Assembly: GCF_001667375.1 (NCBI RefSeq)
Contig: NZ_LZIN01000001.1
Location: 1-43,755 of the forward strand
Reading direction: 5' to 3'
Origin: Mycolicibacter sinensis
GTDB lineage: Bacteria > Actinomycetota > Actinomycetes > Mycobacteriales > Mycobacteriaceae
DNA: 43,755 bases
Of this stretch, positions 23,435-31,131 are shown piece by piece. A program made the translations under genes and the position numbers. Within the stretch, counting starts at the first letter, position 1, and every line of letters starts with the position of its first letter. Below the pieces are notes generated by a model that was not told the DNA's origin, did not search any database, and saw only the letters and a program-made list of their open reading frames with translations.

Positions 23435-23872
23435 TCAGGCGAGGATGGCAGCAAGCGCACGCCAGCGGCGGTGTCGGTGGGCGAACATCAACCGGATGAA
23501 CAGGCGAGTGGCCAATCCTTTGATGCCGGCATCGATTTCGATCTCATCGGTGTAGCGGCAGCGATGCTCATCGATGGGGGTGAACGTGAGTCGGTGGTTC
23601 CAGGTGCGCACTGGACCGCCGTGCTCGTTGGTGTAGATCATCAGGTCGTCGAGTTCGGTGATTTCGATGTGGTGGGTCCAAGCCGGGATCACACCGAACC
23701 ACCACAGCCGCGCCGACGCGCGGGTTCCCACCTCGATGCGGTCAGGAGCAGCCAGTGCGGGCAATTTCACGACCGGTGCCAGCACGAATTGCATCAATGC
23801 GGGTTTGCGTGCCAACGCCGCGGCGTGCTCCGCTGAAAGCGGTAGCTCGGTATGCAAGACAACTGTGCTCAT
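23435..23872 (-). CDS. SRPBCC-superfamily ligand-binding protein
   Basis: A 145-residue SRPBCC-type protein: VLHTELPLSAE, a central HHIEITELDDLMIYTNEHGG, and WNHRLTFTPIDEHRCRYTDEIEI strands, then a C-terminal helix with LATRLFIRLMFAHRHRRW. It resembles actinobacterial polyketide-cyclase/dehydrase-like lipid binders; function unknown. The start is the ATG at 23872. A TAGGCT box ends 8 bases upstream of it, so it may be almost leaderless. It diverges from the SCO6745-family gene and has no clear partner. Confidence 0.8.
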   Translation of the reverse strand: MSTVVLHTELPLSAEHAAALARKPALMQFVLAPVVKLPALAAPDRIEVGTRASARLWWFGVIPAWTHHIEITELDDLMIYTNEHGGPVRTWNHRLTFTPIDEHRCRYTDEIEIDAGIKGLATRLFIRLMFAHRHRRWRALAAILA

Positions 23873-23891
23873 TTTGTGTCAGCCTAGCCAG

Positions 23892-24644
23892 GTGAGCGAT
23901 ATGGAGACCTCGGCCGCTGCCACCGGATCGGCGATGGAGCAGGCCGTCGCGGTGTTCATGCTGCACCCGGAGACCTTCGCGGACAGCATCGCCGCCGGAT
24001 ATCAGAATCCACTCGCCGGCTACGTTGCCGGGCGCGGTGGCGTGCTGGGCGAGGCCGCCGGCACCACCGTCGGCGCGGTGTTCGCAGTGTTCGAACCGAC
24101 CGGACTGAGCGCGATGTGGGACGAGGGCGTCGCGGTGCGCGGCGCTGCCGGTGCAGCCCAACAATATTGGGCCCAGACGGCCGAGTTCGGACGCAAGTAC
24201 TTCTCCGGCGCCCAGGGGCTGGCTCGCATTGCCGACCTGGGGGAGAAGGTCATCGCCGCGACGCCCATCGCGGGTTTGCCGCTGTTCGCCGGCTGGCGAG
24301 CGATGCCGCTGGCCGACGATGCCGCAGCCCGGGCGCTGCAGGTGATGTTCGTCCTGCGGGAGCTGCGGGCCGGCGTGCATTTCAATGCGCTCGTGATCTC
24401 TGGCATCTCGCCGATTGAGGCGCACATGCTCAACAAGGGGCCGCAATACGCCGCGATGTTCGGCTGGCCCGAGCCGTTCGCCGACGGTACCGGCAAGAAG
24501 GACCGCTACGACCAGATCGAACAGGCGACCAACCGGCGTATGGCGGAGCTGTTCGCGGCCGCCCTGACCGCGGAAGAAGCCGAGGAGCTGGCCCAGTTGA
24601 GCACCGACGCGCTGGCGTCGATGCAGTCCGCCGTTCCGGGCTGA
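23892..24644 (+). CDS. SCO6745-family protein
   Basis: A 250-residue all-helical protein. It shows the family's early HPETFADSIAAGYQNPLAGY block, GRGGVLGEAAGT, FFSGAQ-like GRKYFSGAQGLARIADLG, and late HFNALVISGISPIEAHMLNKGP and ATNRRMAELFAAAL helices. The SCO6745 family is widespread in actinobacteria with a winged-helix-like appearance but no settled function. The start is the GTG at 23892; the ATG at 23901, with AGGTGAG just upstream, is an equal alternative. It converges with the IclR gene, the stops being one base apart. Confidence 0.82.
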   Translation: MSDMETSAAATGSAMEQAVAVFMLHPETFADSIAAGYQNPLAGYVAGRGGVLGEAAGTTVGAVFAVFEPTGLSAMWDEGVAVRGAAGAAQQYWAQTAEFGRKYFSGAQGLARIADLGEKVIAATPIAGLPLFAGWRAMPLADDAAARALQVMFVLRELRAGVHFNALVISGISPIEAHMLNKGPQYAAMFGWPEPFADGTGKKDRYDQIEQATNRRMAELFAAALTAEEAEELAQLSTDALASMQSAVPG

Positions 24645-24645
24645 C

Positions 24646-25536
24646 TTAACCCGGCGCCTCGTCGGCCAGGGCGGCGCTGAGCCGGCGGGTCGCCGTAGAC
24701 AGCTGCGTCCCCAGCCGGGTGACCGCCGCGCCGCTCATCGGGTCGGCGCTGGGAACCAGGCTCAGCATCAGGGCGACGCGGCTTCCCGGCCCCAGGATGG
24801 GGGAGTCGATGTGGCTGAGTTTGTAGGTGCGGTCGGGTGCCAGGCTGATCGGGAACCACTCCTCGGTGCGGATCAGTTCGTCGGTCAATTGCTGCGCCAG
24901 CTGGCTCAGGCGGGTGGTGCGCACCTCGGCACTGCGCACGATCAGCGCAAGTTCCTGCAGGCGTAGGTCGGGCAGAATGTGCAGCCCGACCGTGTAGCCG
25001 CGTTGTTCGGCGGCGGCCAGCGCCCGGCGGTAGTGGTTGCGCACGTCCTCGGGAAGCGCGGCCAGCCACTGCTCCCGGGCATCCGGCCCGGACCAGGCGA
25101 CGATCGACGCCCCGTAGGGCGGGCGGTGCGGAAACTGAGTGCCGATCGGCATCGGGTGACCGCCGCCCTGGGGGCTGCGGACCTGATCGACGACGGTGGA
25201 GTGGTCACCGCTGACCGAGAAGGCGACGCAATGCGCGCCGGTGGCCGCCGACAGCTCGGCCATCGCCGAGCGGGCCAGCACCAGGGCCGGGTAGCGGTCG
25301 GCTGCCTCCCGGCCGAGCCGGACTAGAGCGGGACCGAGGTGGTAGGTCTTGCGAACCGGGTCGCGCAGCAGCCAGCCGGCCCGCAGCAGTTCGGCCAGCA
25401 TCGAGTGGCAGCTGGCCTTGTGCACGCCCAGCCGGCGCGATATCTCGGCCAGCGTCAGGCCCTCGTTCCCGAGACCGGTCAGATGGTCGAACAGGTGCAC
25501 CACCCGTTCGGTCTGCGGGGAGGGACGCGGCGCCAT
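24646..25536 (-). CDS. IclR family transcriptional regulator
   Basis: A 296-residue regulator. The winged helix-turn-helix covers about 8-65 (GLTLAEISRRLGVHKASCHSMLAELLRAGWL), the effector domain about 80-250 (FSVSGDHSTVVDQVRS, GASIVAWSG, RGYTVG). IclR proteins control aromatic, acyl and sugar-acid catabolism operons, repressing or activating with a small effector. The ATG at 25536 has a TAGGGT box 6 bases upstream, indicating a leaderless transcript. A perfect inverted repeat at 25554-25574 lies in the gap to the divergent SDR, so this regulator most likely controls the SDR-ADC-amidohydrolase series. Confidence 0.93.
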   Translation of the reverse strand: MAPRPSPQTERVVHLFDHLTGLGNEGLTLAEISRRLGVHKASCHSMLAELLRAGWLLRDPVRKTYHLGPALVRLGREAADRYPALVLARSAMAELSAATGAHCVAFSVSGDHSTVVDQVRSPQGGGHPMPIGTQFPHRPPYGASIVAWSGPDAREQWLAALPEDVRNHYRRALAAAEQRGYTVGLHILPDLRLQELALIVRSAEVRTTRLSQLAQQLTDELIRTEEWFPISLAPDRTYKLSHIDSPILGPGSRVALMLSLVPSADPMSGAAVTRLGTQLSTATRRLSAALADEAPG

Positions 25537-25542
25537 AGCAGA

Positions 25543-25548
25543 ACCCTA
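25543..25548 (-). promoter_or_regulatory. -10 box for leaderless IclR transcript
   Basis: On the minus strand TAGGGT is followed by 6 bases and the ATG at 25536. It lies just beside the inverted repeat 25554-25574. Confidence 0.5.
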
Positions 25549-25553
25549 GCCCT

Positions 25554-25574
25554 GGAGTCGCATAGTGCGACTCC
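25554..25574. promoter_or_regulatory. perfect 9+3+9 inverted repeat, likely IclR operator
   Basis: GGAGTCGCA at 25554-25562 and TGCGACTCC at 25566-25574 are exact complements separated by TAG. It sits in the 66-base gap between the IclR start and the divergent SDR, next to the IclR -10 box. Such placement supports autoregulation and control of the SDR operon. Confidence 0.65.
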
Positions 25575-25602
25575 TTGCGGTGGTATGCGCGACCATGTGA
25601 CG

Positions 25603-26547
25603 ATGGCCACAATGATCGACCTTCAAGGCAAGACGGCGGTGATCACCGGCGGGGCCGGCGGGATCGGCCGAGCCCTGGGCCGGCGTTTCGGCCACGAGGG
25701 CATGAAGGTGGTGCTCGCCGATGTGCTCGCCGATCCCCTGGACGAGGCGACCCGGGCGCTGCGGGACGAGGGCATCGAGGCCGTCGGGGTGGTCGCCGAC
25801 GTCACCGACTACGACTCGGTCGAAGCCCTGGCCAAGGCGGCGCTGGATCGGTTCGGCGCCGTGCACGTGGTGTGCAACAACGCCGGCACCGGCGCGGTCT
25901 CCGAGGGCTACCTGTGGGAGCACGACCTGGCCGACTGGCGGTGGGGAATCGACGTCAACGTGCTCGGCGTCATCCACGGCATCAAGGCGTTTGTGCCGAT
26001 CCTGCTCGAAGCCGGCGGGGGACACGTGATCAACACCTGCTCGGGCAACGGCGGGTTCGCCCCGATCGCCCGCGGCGCCATGGGCGGGCCGGCCACCGCC
26101 GTCTACCCGATGACCAAGGCGGCGGTGCTGTGCCTGACCGAAAGCCTCTACACCCACCTGGAGATGACCGGGACGCGGGTGCGGGCGCATGTCCTGTTCC
26201 CGGGTGGCTTTCTGAACACCGGCATCTGGGAGTCGTGGCGACACCGCCCGCAGCGCTACGCCGCAACCCAGCAGCGCCGCACCCCCGAGACGACCCTGGC
26301 AGGCGTGGTGGACCGCTTCGAGGCGGCCGGTGCCCATGTCGAGTTCACCCCCCTCGAGACGGTCGCCGAGCAGGTGATCGACGGTATTGCGGCAGACCGC
26401 TTCTGGATGATGGGCCCGCCCACCCCCGCCGATCAGGTCGTGAGCGCCAAGGCGGCGTCGATCCTGGGGCGCGGCGAGCCCGACTACCTGGTCGACGTGT
26501 TGGGCCAGCACGCTGACAGCGCCTCGGAGAACGGAGGAAAGCGTTGA
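25603..26547 (+). CDS. short-chain dehydrogenase/reductase (SDR)
   Basis: A 314-residue SDR: TGGAGGIG cofactor loop near 15, VCNNAGTG near 90, NTCSGNGG with the catalytic Ser, YPMTK as Tyr/Lys near 165, and a long C-terminal region that includes a variable helical cap. Several start codons are possible (25585, 25597, 25603, 25612) and none has a strong ribosome site; I use 25603, MATMIDLQGK. It opens the divergent operon and ends inside the ADC-fold gene start (TTGA overlap). It would oxidise an alcohol or reduce a ketone for the enzymes that follow. Confidence 0.9.
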   Translation: MATMIDLQGKTAVITGGAGGIGRALGRRFGHEGMKVVLADVLADPLDEATRALRDEGIEAVGVVADVTDYDSVEALAKAALDRFGAVHVVCNNAGTGAVSEGYLWEHDLADWRWGIDVNVLGVIHGIKAFVPILLEAGGGHVINTCSGNGGFAPIARGAMGGPATAVYPMTKAAVLCLTESLYTHLEMTGTRVRAHVLFPGGFLNTGIWESWRHRPQRYAATQQRRTPETTLAGVVDRFEAAGAHVEFTPLETVAEQVIDGIAADRFWMMGPPTPADQVVSAKAASILGRGEPDYLVDVLGQHADSASENGGKR

Positions 26548-27341
26548 ATGCCAGCGCAGTTCGATACGGTCCTCGTGCACCGGAAGCGCGGGTCGACCAC
26601 GAGATCGACGCCACCACCGCGCCCATCGCTACCGAGGCGGTGACCATCACCTATCTCACCGATCCGGAGATCGTCGCGGCCGTGCTGCCCCAGCCGCTGG
26701 TGCCCGCGGGTGAGCCGCTGGTGCGCATTCAGCTGCAGCGCGTCCGAATCGACGGCATGCCGACGTTCACTTCGGCGGTGTTCTCGGTGACCGCGCGGCA
26801 CGGCGACGTCGACGGCGACTATCCGCTGTTCATGCCGCAGTCCACCGAACAATCGGTCACCGGCGGCCGCGAAACATTCGGCGAGCCAAAGAAACTGGCC
26901 CACATCGAGGTTGATCGCGAGGGGGATCGAGTCACCGCGGGGGTGGAGCGGCTGGGCAATCGGCTCATCACGGTGACTGGTCAGGTGAACGGTCCGGCCG
27001 AGCTGCCGCCCGATCAGGTGAACACCGAGTTCTACTTCAAGTTCCTGCGCGCCCCCGACGGCAACGGCATCACCGACCCGCACCTGGTCTACGGCGAATA
27101 CCACCGGCACTACGAGTTGCTGGAGAACATCGACGGCACCGTCGAGCTGGGAGAGTCGCCACTGGATCCGGTGGCCGACATCGTGATCCGGGAGATCCGT
27201 TCGATCACCTGGTGTCGCCGCCGCACCGTCCAGGTGGGGCGGATCGCCGAGCGGGTCCCGGCCGAATGGCTGCTGCCCTACGTGCACCAGCGCTACGACG
27301 ACGTGGCGCTGCTCGCAGCCCCCCGGCCGACACGGGCGTAG
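26544..27341 (+). CDS. acetoacetate-decarboxylase-fold enzyme
   Basis: A 265-residue protein of the acetoacetate decarboxylase (ADC) family. The signature is GGRETFGEPKKLAHIEV, whose first Lys of the KK pair would form the Schiff base, as in ADC. It has MPTFTSAVFSVTAR and MPQSTEQS beforehand. Some relatives catalyse aldolase-dehydratase rather than decarboxylation reactions, so the activity is open. The start is the TTG at 26544, overlapping the SDR stop, with GGAGG 6 bases upstream. It sits directly before three amidohydrolase genes, a setting consistent with a decarboxylation or C-C cleavage pathway. Confidence 0.88.
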   Translation: MNASAVRYGPRAPEARVDHEIDATTAPIATEAVTITYLTDPEIVAAVLPQPLVPAGEPLVRIQLQRVRIDGMPTFTSAVFSVTARHGDVDGDYPLFMPQSTEQSVTGGRETFGEPKKLAHIEVDREGDRVTAGVERLGNRLITVTGQVNGPAELPPDQVNTEFYFKFLRAPDGNGITDPHLVYGEYHRHYELLENIDGTVELGESPLDPVADIVIREIRSITWCRRRTVQVGRIAERVPAEWLLPYVHQRYDDVALLAAPRPTRA

Positions 27342-27345
27342 GCGC

Positions 27346-28560
27346 ATGGATCGCTATACGGTCATCTCCGCCGACTGTCACGCCGGTGCCGACCTGCTGG
27401 ACTATCGGCAGTACCTCGACCCGGATTATCGGGACGAGTTCGACGGATGGGCCAAGACATACGTCAACCCGTTCGGCGACCTCACCGAGCCCGACGCCGA
27501 ACGTAGCTGGAACAGCGAACGGCGCAACGCCGACCTGGATTCCGAAGGCGTTGCCGGCGAGGTCATCTACCCCAATACCGTGCCGCCGTTCTTTCCGAGC
27601 GGCAGCCTGGCGGCTCCTCCACCGGAATCCGCCCGGGAGGTCGAACTGCGCTGGGCCGGACTGCGGGCACACAATCGCTGGCTGGCCGACTTCTGCTCCC
27701 TGTCGCCCGCCCGGCGCGCCGGCGTGGGCCAGATCATGTTGGAAGACCTCGATCAGGCGATCGCCGAAGTCGCACAGATCGCGAGATCGGGGCTGCGCGG
27801 AGGGGTGCTGCTGCCCGGGGTCGCACCCGGCGCCGCCATCCCGCAGCTCTACGCCGAGCACTGGGCGCCGCTGTGGGCGGCCTGCGACGACGCGGGCGTG
27901 GTGGTCAACCACCACGGCGGCAGCGCCGGACCGACCCCGACCGACGGGTGGGGCAGCTCGTTCGCGGTGTGGGTGTACGAGACGCATTGGTATGCGCACC
28001 GGGCGCTGTGGCACCTGATCTTCAGTGGCGTGCTGGACCAGCACCCGGAGCTGACCGTGGTTTTCACCGAGCAGGGCGCCGGGTGGATACCGGCGACGCT
28101 GGACTCGCTCGACGTCGCGGCCGGTCGCTACGCCCGGCCCGGCTCGGCGATCGCCCGCTTCGCCGGGCCCACCGCCGGCTCGCTGAGCCTGCGGCCCAGC
28201 CAGTACTGGACCCGACAGTGCTACGTCGGCGCCAGCTTCATGCGACCGGTCGAGTGCGCCGAGCGGGACCTGATCGGCGTCGACAAGATCATGTGGGGCA
28301 GCGACTATCCGCACTACGAGGGGACCGCGCCCTACACCCGAGAGGCGTTGCGCCACACCTTCAGTGGCGTCCCGGCCGCCGAAGTGGCCGCCATGCTGGG
28401 CGGGAACGCGGCGGTGGTGTACGGCTTCGACGTGGCTGCACTCGCCCCGTTGACCGACCGGATCGGCCCGACCGTGGCCGAGGTCGCCGAGCCACTGACC
28501 GAGGTGCCCGCCGACGCGAGCAGCACCGTATTCGAGCCCGATCCGATCCGTACCTGGTAG
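27346..28560 (+). CDS. amidohydrolase-2 family metal-dependent enzyme, first copy
   Basis: A 404-residue TIM-barrel protein beginning MDRYTVISADCHAGAD, with the metal-site pair Asp10/His12, His near 189-190 in VVNHHGGS, Glu near 242 in FTEQGAGW and Asp near 320 in GSDYPH. Amidohydrolase-2 members include hydrolases and non-oxidative decarboxylases such as ACMSD and gamma-resorcylate decarboxylase. ACMSD-type enzymes carry a His on the strand where this one has the Glu. It starts 5 bases after the ADC-fold gene. It is closer to the third copy than to the second and shares the C-terminal GPTVAEV tail with it. Confidence 0.93.
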   Translation: MDRYTVISADCHAGADLLDYRQYLDPDYRDEFDGWAKTYVNPFGDLTEPDAERSWNSERRNADLDSEGVAGEVIYPNTVPPFFPSGSLAAPPPESAREVELRWAGLRAHNRWLADFCSLSPARRAGVGQIMLEDLDQAIAEVAQIARSGLRGGVLLPGVAPGAAIPQLYAEHWAPLWAACDDAGVVVNHHGGSAGPTPTDGWGSSFAVWVYETHWYAHRALWHLIFSGVLDQHPELTVVFTEQGAGWIPATLDSLDVAAGRYARPGSAIARFAGPTAGSLSLRPSQYWTRQCYVGASFMRPVECAERDLIGVDKIMWGSDYPHYEGTAPYTREALRHTFSGVPAAEVAAMLGGNAAVVYGFDVAALAPLTDRIGPTVAEVAEPLTEVPADASSTVFEPDPIRTW

Positions 28561-28576
28561 CGAAAGGCCCAGCTCA

Positions 28577-29854
28577 ATGAACCGTGAAACGCCCTACACG
28601 ATCATCTCCGCCGACACCCACGCCGAACTCCCGACCGAGCGATACCGCGAATACGTCGACCCCGAGTACCTGGACGACTTCGAGGTGTACCTGGCGGAGA
28701 AGACAGCCGCGGCCAAGGCGGGCGGCTTCATCGACGAGGAGTTCGCGCAAGAGTGGTTCTCCGAGCACGGTGACGGCATCGCCGGCGGCTGGGATGTCGC
28801 CCTGCGGGACCGGGAACTCGACGGCGACGGCGTGGTCGGTGAGGTCATCTTCCCCGACGCCGACGCGGTGACCGGCGTGGCCGGGGCGCCGTTCGGGGCC
28901 GGCCTGGGCCAATCGGGCGACCTGGACCCGGGGCGGGCGATGGCCGGCGCGCGGGCGCACAACCGGTGGCTCGCCGAACTGTGCAGCCACAGCCCCGAGC
29001 GACGGGCCGGGGTTGCCGTCGTACCGATCCTGGCCGACGTAGACGCGGCGGTCGCCGAGATCACCCGCGCGGCGGAGTCCGGGTTGCGGGGCGGCATCCT
29101 GATCCCGGCCCGCTGGGTCGGCTACCCGCCGTATCATGACCGCCGCTACGACAAGGTCTGGGCGGCCTGCCAGGACCTGCAGATGCCCGTGCACACCCAC
29201 TCCGGGCCCGCCCCGCAGGAGGAGTACGGCGGGCATCTGGGCATCTATGTCACCGAGGTGCGCTGGTGGGGTGCCCGGCCGTTGTGGTTCGCGTTGTGGT
29301 CGGGGGTGTTCGAGCGTTTCCCAGGCCTGCACTGGGGAGTCACCGAGTGCGGTGCGTTCTGGGCCAACGATCTGCTCTGGCTGATGGACACCCGGTTTCT
29401 GCGGGAGCACTCGGCCAAGAAGATGAGCCGTCAGATGGAGGGTGATCTGACGATGCCGCCGTCGGCCTACTTCGACCGGAACTGCTTCATCGGGGCCACC
29501 ACCACCGAGCGTCGGGAACTGGCCCGACGCTACGAGATCGGCGTCTCCAACCTGTTGTGGGGCAACGACTTTCCCCATCCGGAGGGGACCTGGCCGCATA
29601 CCCGTGAGTGGTTGCGGCGCTCGTTCTGGGACATCCCGGTCGAGGAGACCCGCCAGATGCTGGGCCTGGCGGCAGCCGAGCTGTACAACTTCGACCTGGC
29701 TGCGTTGGCGCCGCTGGCCGAGCGCATCGGGCCCACCCCGCAAGACCTGGGCCAGGACGACGCGGTGAGCATCCCCAAATGGGAGGCGGCCCGCCTGATC
29801 GGCCGGCACTGGCTCACCGACGCCGAGCCGATCTCGGAGTTGGTGGAGAACTGA
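28577..29854 (+). CDS. amidohydrolase-2 family metal-dependent enzyme, second copy
   Basis: A 425-residue protein paralogous to its two neighbours but the most diverged. It has ISADTHAELP as the first metal pair, PVHTHSGP for the later His, VTECGAFW with a Glu where ACMSD has His, and WGNDFPHPEG with the Asp. It carries extra residues near the start (a Lys/Ala-rich AEKTAAAKAGG segment) and lacks the PNTVPPFFP segment found in the others; instead it has GEVIFPDADAV. The start is the ATG at 28577, 16 bases after the previous stop. A different substrate from its paralogues is likely. Confidence 0.92.
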   Translation: MNRETPYTIISADTHAELPTERYREYVDPEYLDDFEVYLAEKTAAAKAGGFIDEEFAQEWFSEHGDGIAGGWDVALRDRELDGDGVVGEVIFPDADAVTGVAGAPFGAGLGQSGDLDPGRAMAGARAHNRWLAELCSHSPERRAGVAVVPILADVDAAVAEITRAAESGLRGGILIPARWVGYPPYHDRRYDKVWAACQDLQMPVHTHSGPAPQEEYGGHLGIYVTEVRWWGARPLWFALWSGVFERFPGLHWGVTECGAFWANDLLWLMDTRFLREHSAKKMSRQMEGDLTMPPSAYFDRNCFIGATTTERRELARRYEIGVSNLLWGNDFPHPEGTWPHTREWLRRSFWDIPVEETRQMLGLAAAELYNFDLAALAPLAERIGPTPQDLGQDDAVSIPKWEAARLIGRHWLTDAEPISELVEN

Positions 29855-29864
29855 GGAACCCACG

Positions 29865-31118
29865 ATGGATCATTACGTTGTCATCTCGACGGACACCCAC
29901 GCCGGGGCCGATCTCTACGACTACAAACCATATCTGCCGGCGCGGCTGCACGACGAATTCGATTCCTGGGCAAGGACGTACAGTAGTCCGTTCGATGATC
30001 TGATCGTGGCGACCGCCAGCCGGAACTGGGACCACGGGTTGCGGATCGCGGAGATGGACGCTGACGGGGTGGCCGCCGAAGTGCTGCTGCCCAACACCGT
30101 TCCGCCGTTCTTCCCGACCACCCCGAACATCACCATCAGTCTGCCCAGGACGCGCGACGACTTCGAGAAGCGGTGGGCCGGGGTGCAGGCCCACAACCGT
30201 TGGCAGGTCGACTTCTGTGCGCTGGCCCCGGCCCGGCGCCGCGGGCTGATCCAGATCTTCCCCAACGACATCGAACTGGCGCTCGACGAGATTCGCTGGG
30301 GCGCGCAGCAGGCGTGTTTCGGCGGGGTGCTGATCCCGGCCGTCTCGCCGGGTGACCCGCAGGTGGCGCCGCTGTTTCACACACGGTACGAACCGATCTG
30401 GGCGTTGTGCGCTGACCTGGACCTGACCGTGGTGCAGCATGCCGGGGCCGGCAGTCCTGAGATGCCGATGGACCAGCCGGCCTCCAATGCGGTTCTGATC
30501 ACCGAGATGGCGCTGTGGGCCCAGCGCACCCTGGGCCACCTGATACTCGCCGGGGTATTCGAGCGGTATCCCACCCTGCGGTTCGTGCCGACCGAGCAAG
30601 GCACGCTGTGGGTGCATCAGCAACTGATGATGCTCGACGCGCTGGTGCCCTCGATGAAGGCCGAGGCGCACAACCGCACCTACGGGATGTTCGGCGGCTC
30701 GTCCGTCGACGAGATGACTCTGCTGCCCAGTGAGTACGCCAAAAGGAACTGCTATCTGGCCAGCGAGCTGACACCCTATGACGCGGCGACCATCGATTTT
30801 CTCGGCGCCGACCACGTCATGTGGGGCAGTGACTATCCGCACGAGGAGGGTTTCGCGCCGCACTCCAAGCTGGCGATCCGCTGGGCACTGCATGATCGGT
30901 CGGTCGACGAGTGCCGAAAGATCCTGGGTGCCAACGCGGCTCGGCTGTACCGGTTCGACCTCGACGCGCTGGCACCCGTCGCCGCCAACATCGGACCCAC
31001 CGTCGCCGAAGTGGCGACACCGCTGGGCGACACCGGCTATGTGGCCCCCGGCGGGTTCGGCTACCGGCCGTTCGAAGGCGGGCTGGCCCTCAAGAGACTG
31101 GCTCCCGAACGCGGGTAA
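29865..31118 (+). CDS. amidohydrolase-2 family metal-dependent enzyme, third copy
   Basis: A 417-residue protein beginning MDHYVVISTDTHAGAD, closely like the first copy: both share PNTVPPFFP after the first barrel strands, a Glu in PTEQGTLW, and GSDYPHEEG. The metal set Asp/His, His (VVQHAG), Glu and Asp is complete. The start is the ATG at 29865, 10 bases after the second copy's stop with GAGGAA upstream. It is the last of five genes of the series and converges on the HsaA-like gene, the stops being 13 bases apart. Confidence 0.93.
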   Translation: MDHYVVISTDTHAGADLYDYKPYLPARLHDEFDSWARTYSSPFDDLIVATASRNWDHGLRIAEMDADGVAAEVLLPNTVPPFFPTTPNITISLPRTRDDFEKRWAGVQAHNRWQVDFCALAPARRRGLIQIFPNDIELALDEIRWGAQQACFGGVLIPAVSPGDPQVAPLFHTRYEPIWALCADLDLTVVQHAGAGSPEMPMDQPASNAVLITEMALWAQRTLGHLILAGVFERYPTLRFVPTEQGTLWVHQQLMMLDALVPSMKAEAHNRTYGMFGGSSVDEMTLLPSEYAKRNCYLASELTPYDAATIDFLGADHVMWGSDYPHEEGFAPHSKLAIRWALHDRSVDECRKILGANAARLYRFDLDALAPVAANIGPTVAEVATPLGDTGYVAPGGFGYRPFEGGLALKRLAPERG

Positions 31119-31131
31119 GGGTGCGGCGCCT

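Noticed and set aside
28574..29863. Reverse-strand open frame of about 430 codons across the second amidohydrolase
   Set aside because: The forward gene has full amidohydrolase motifs. The reverse frame has no motif and arises from GC-rich codon structure.
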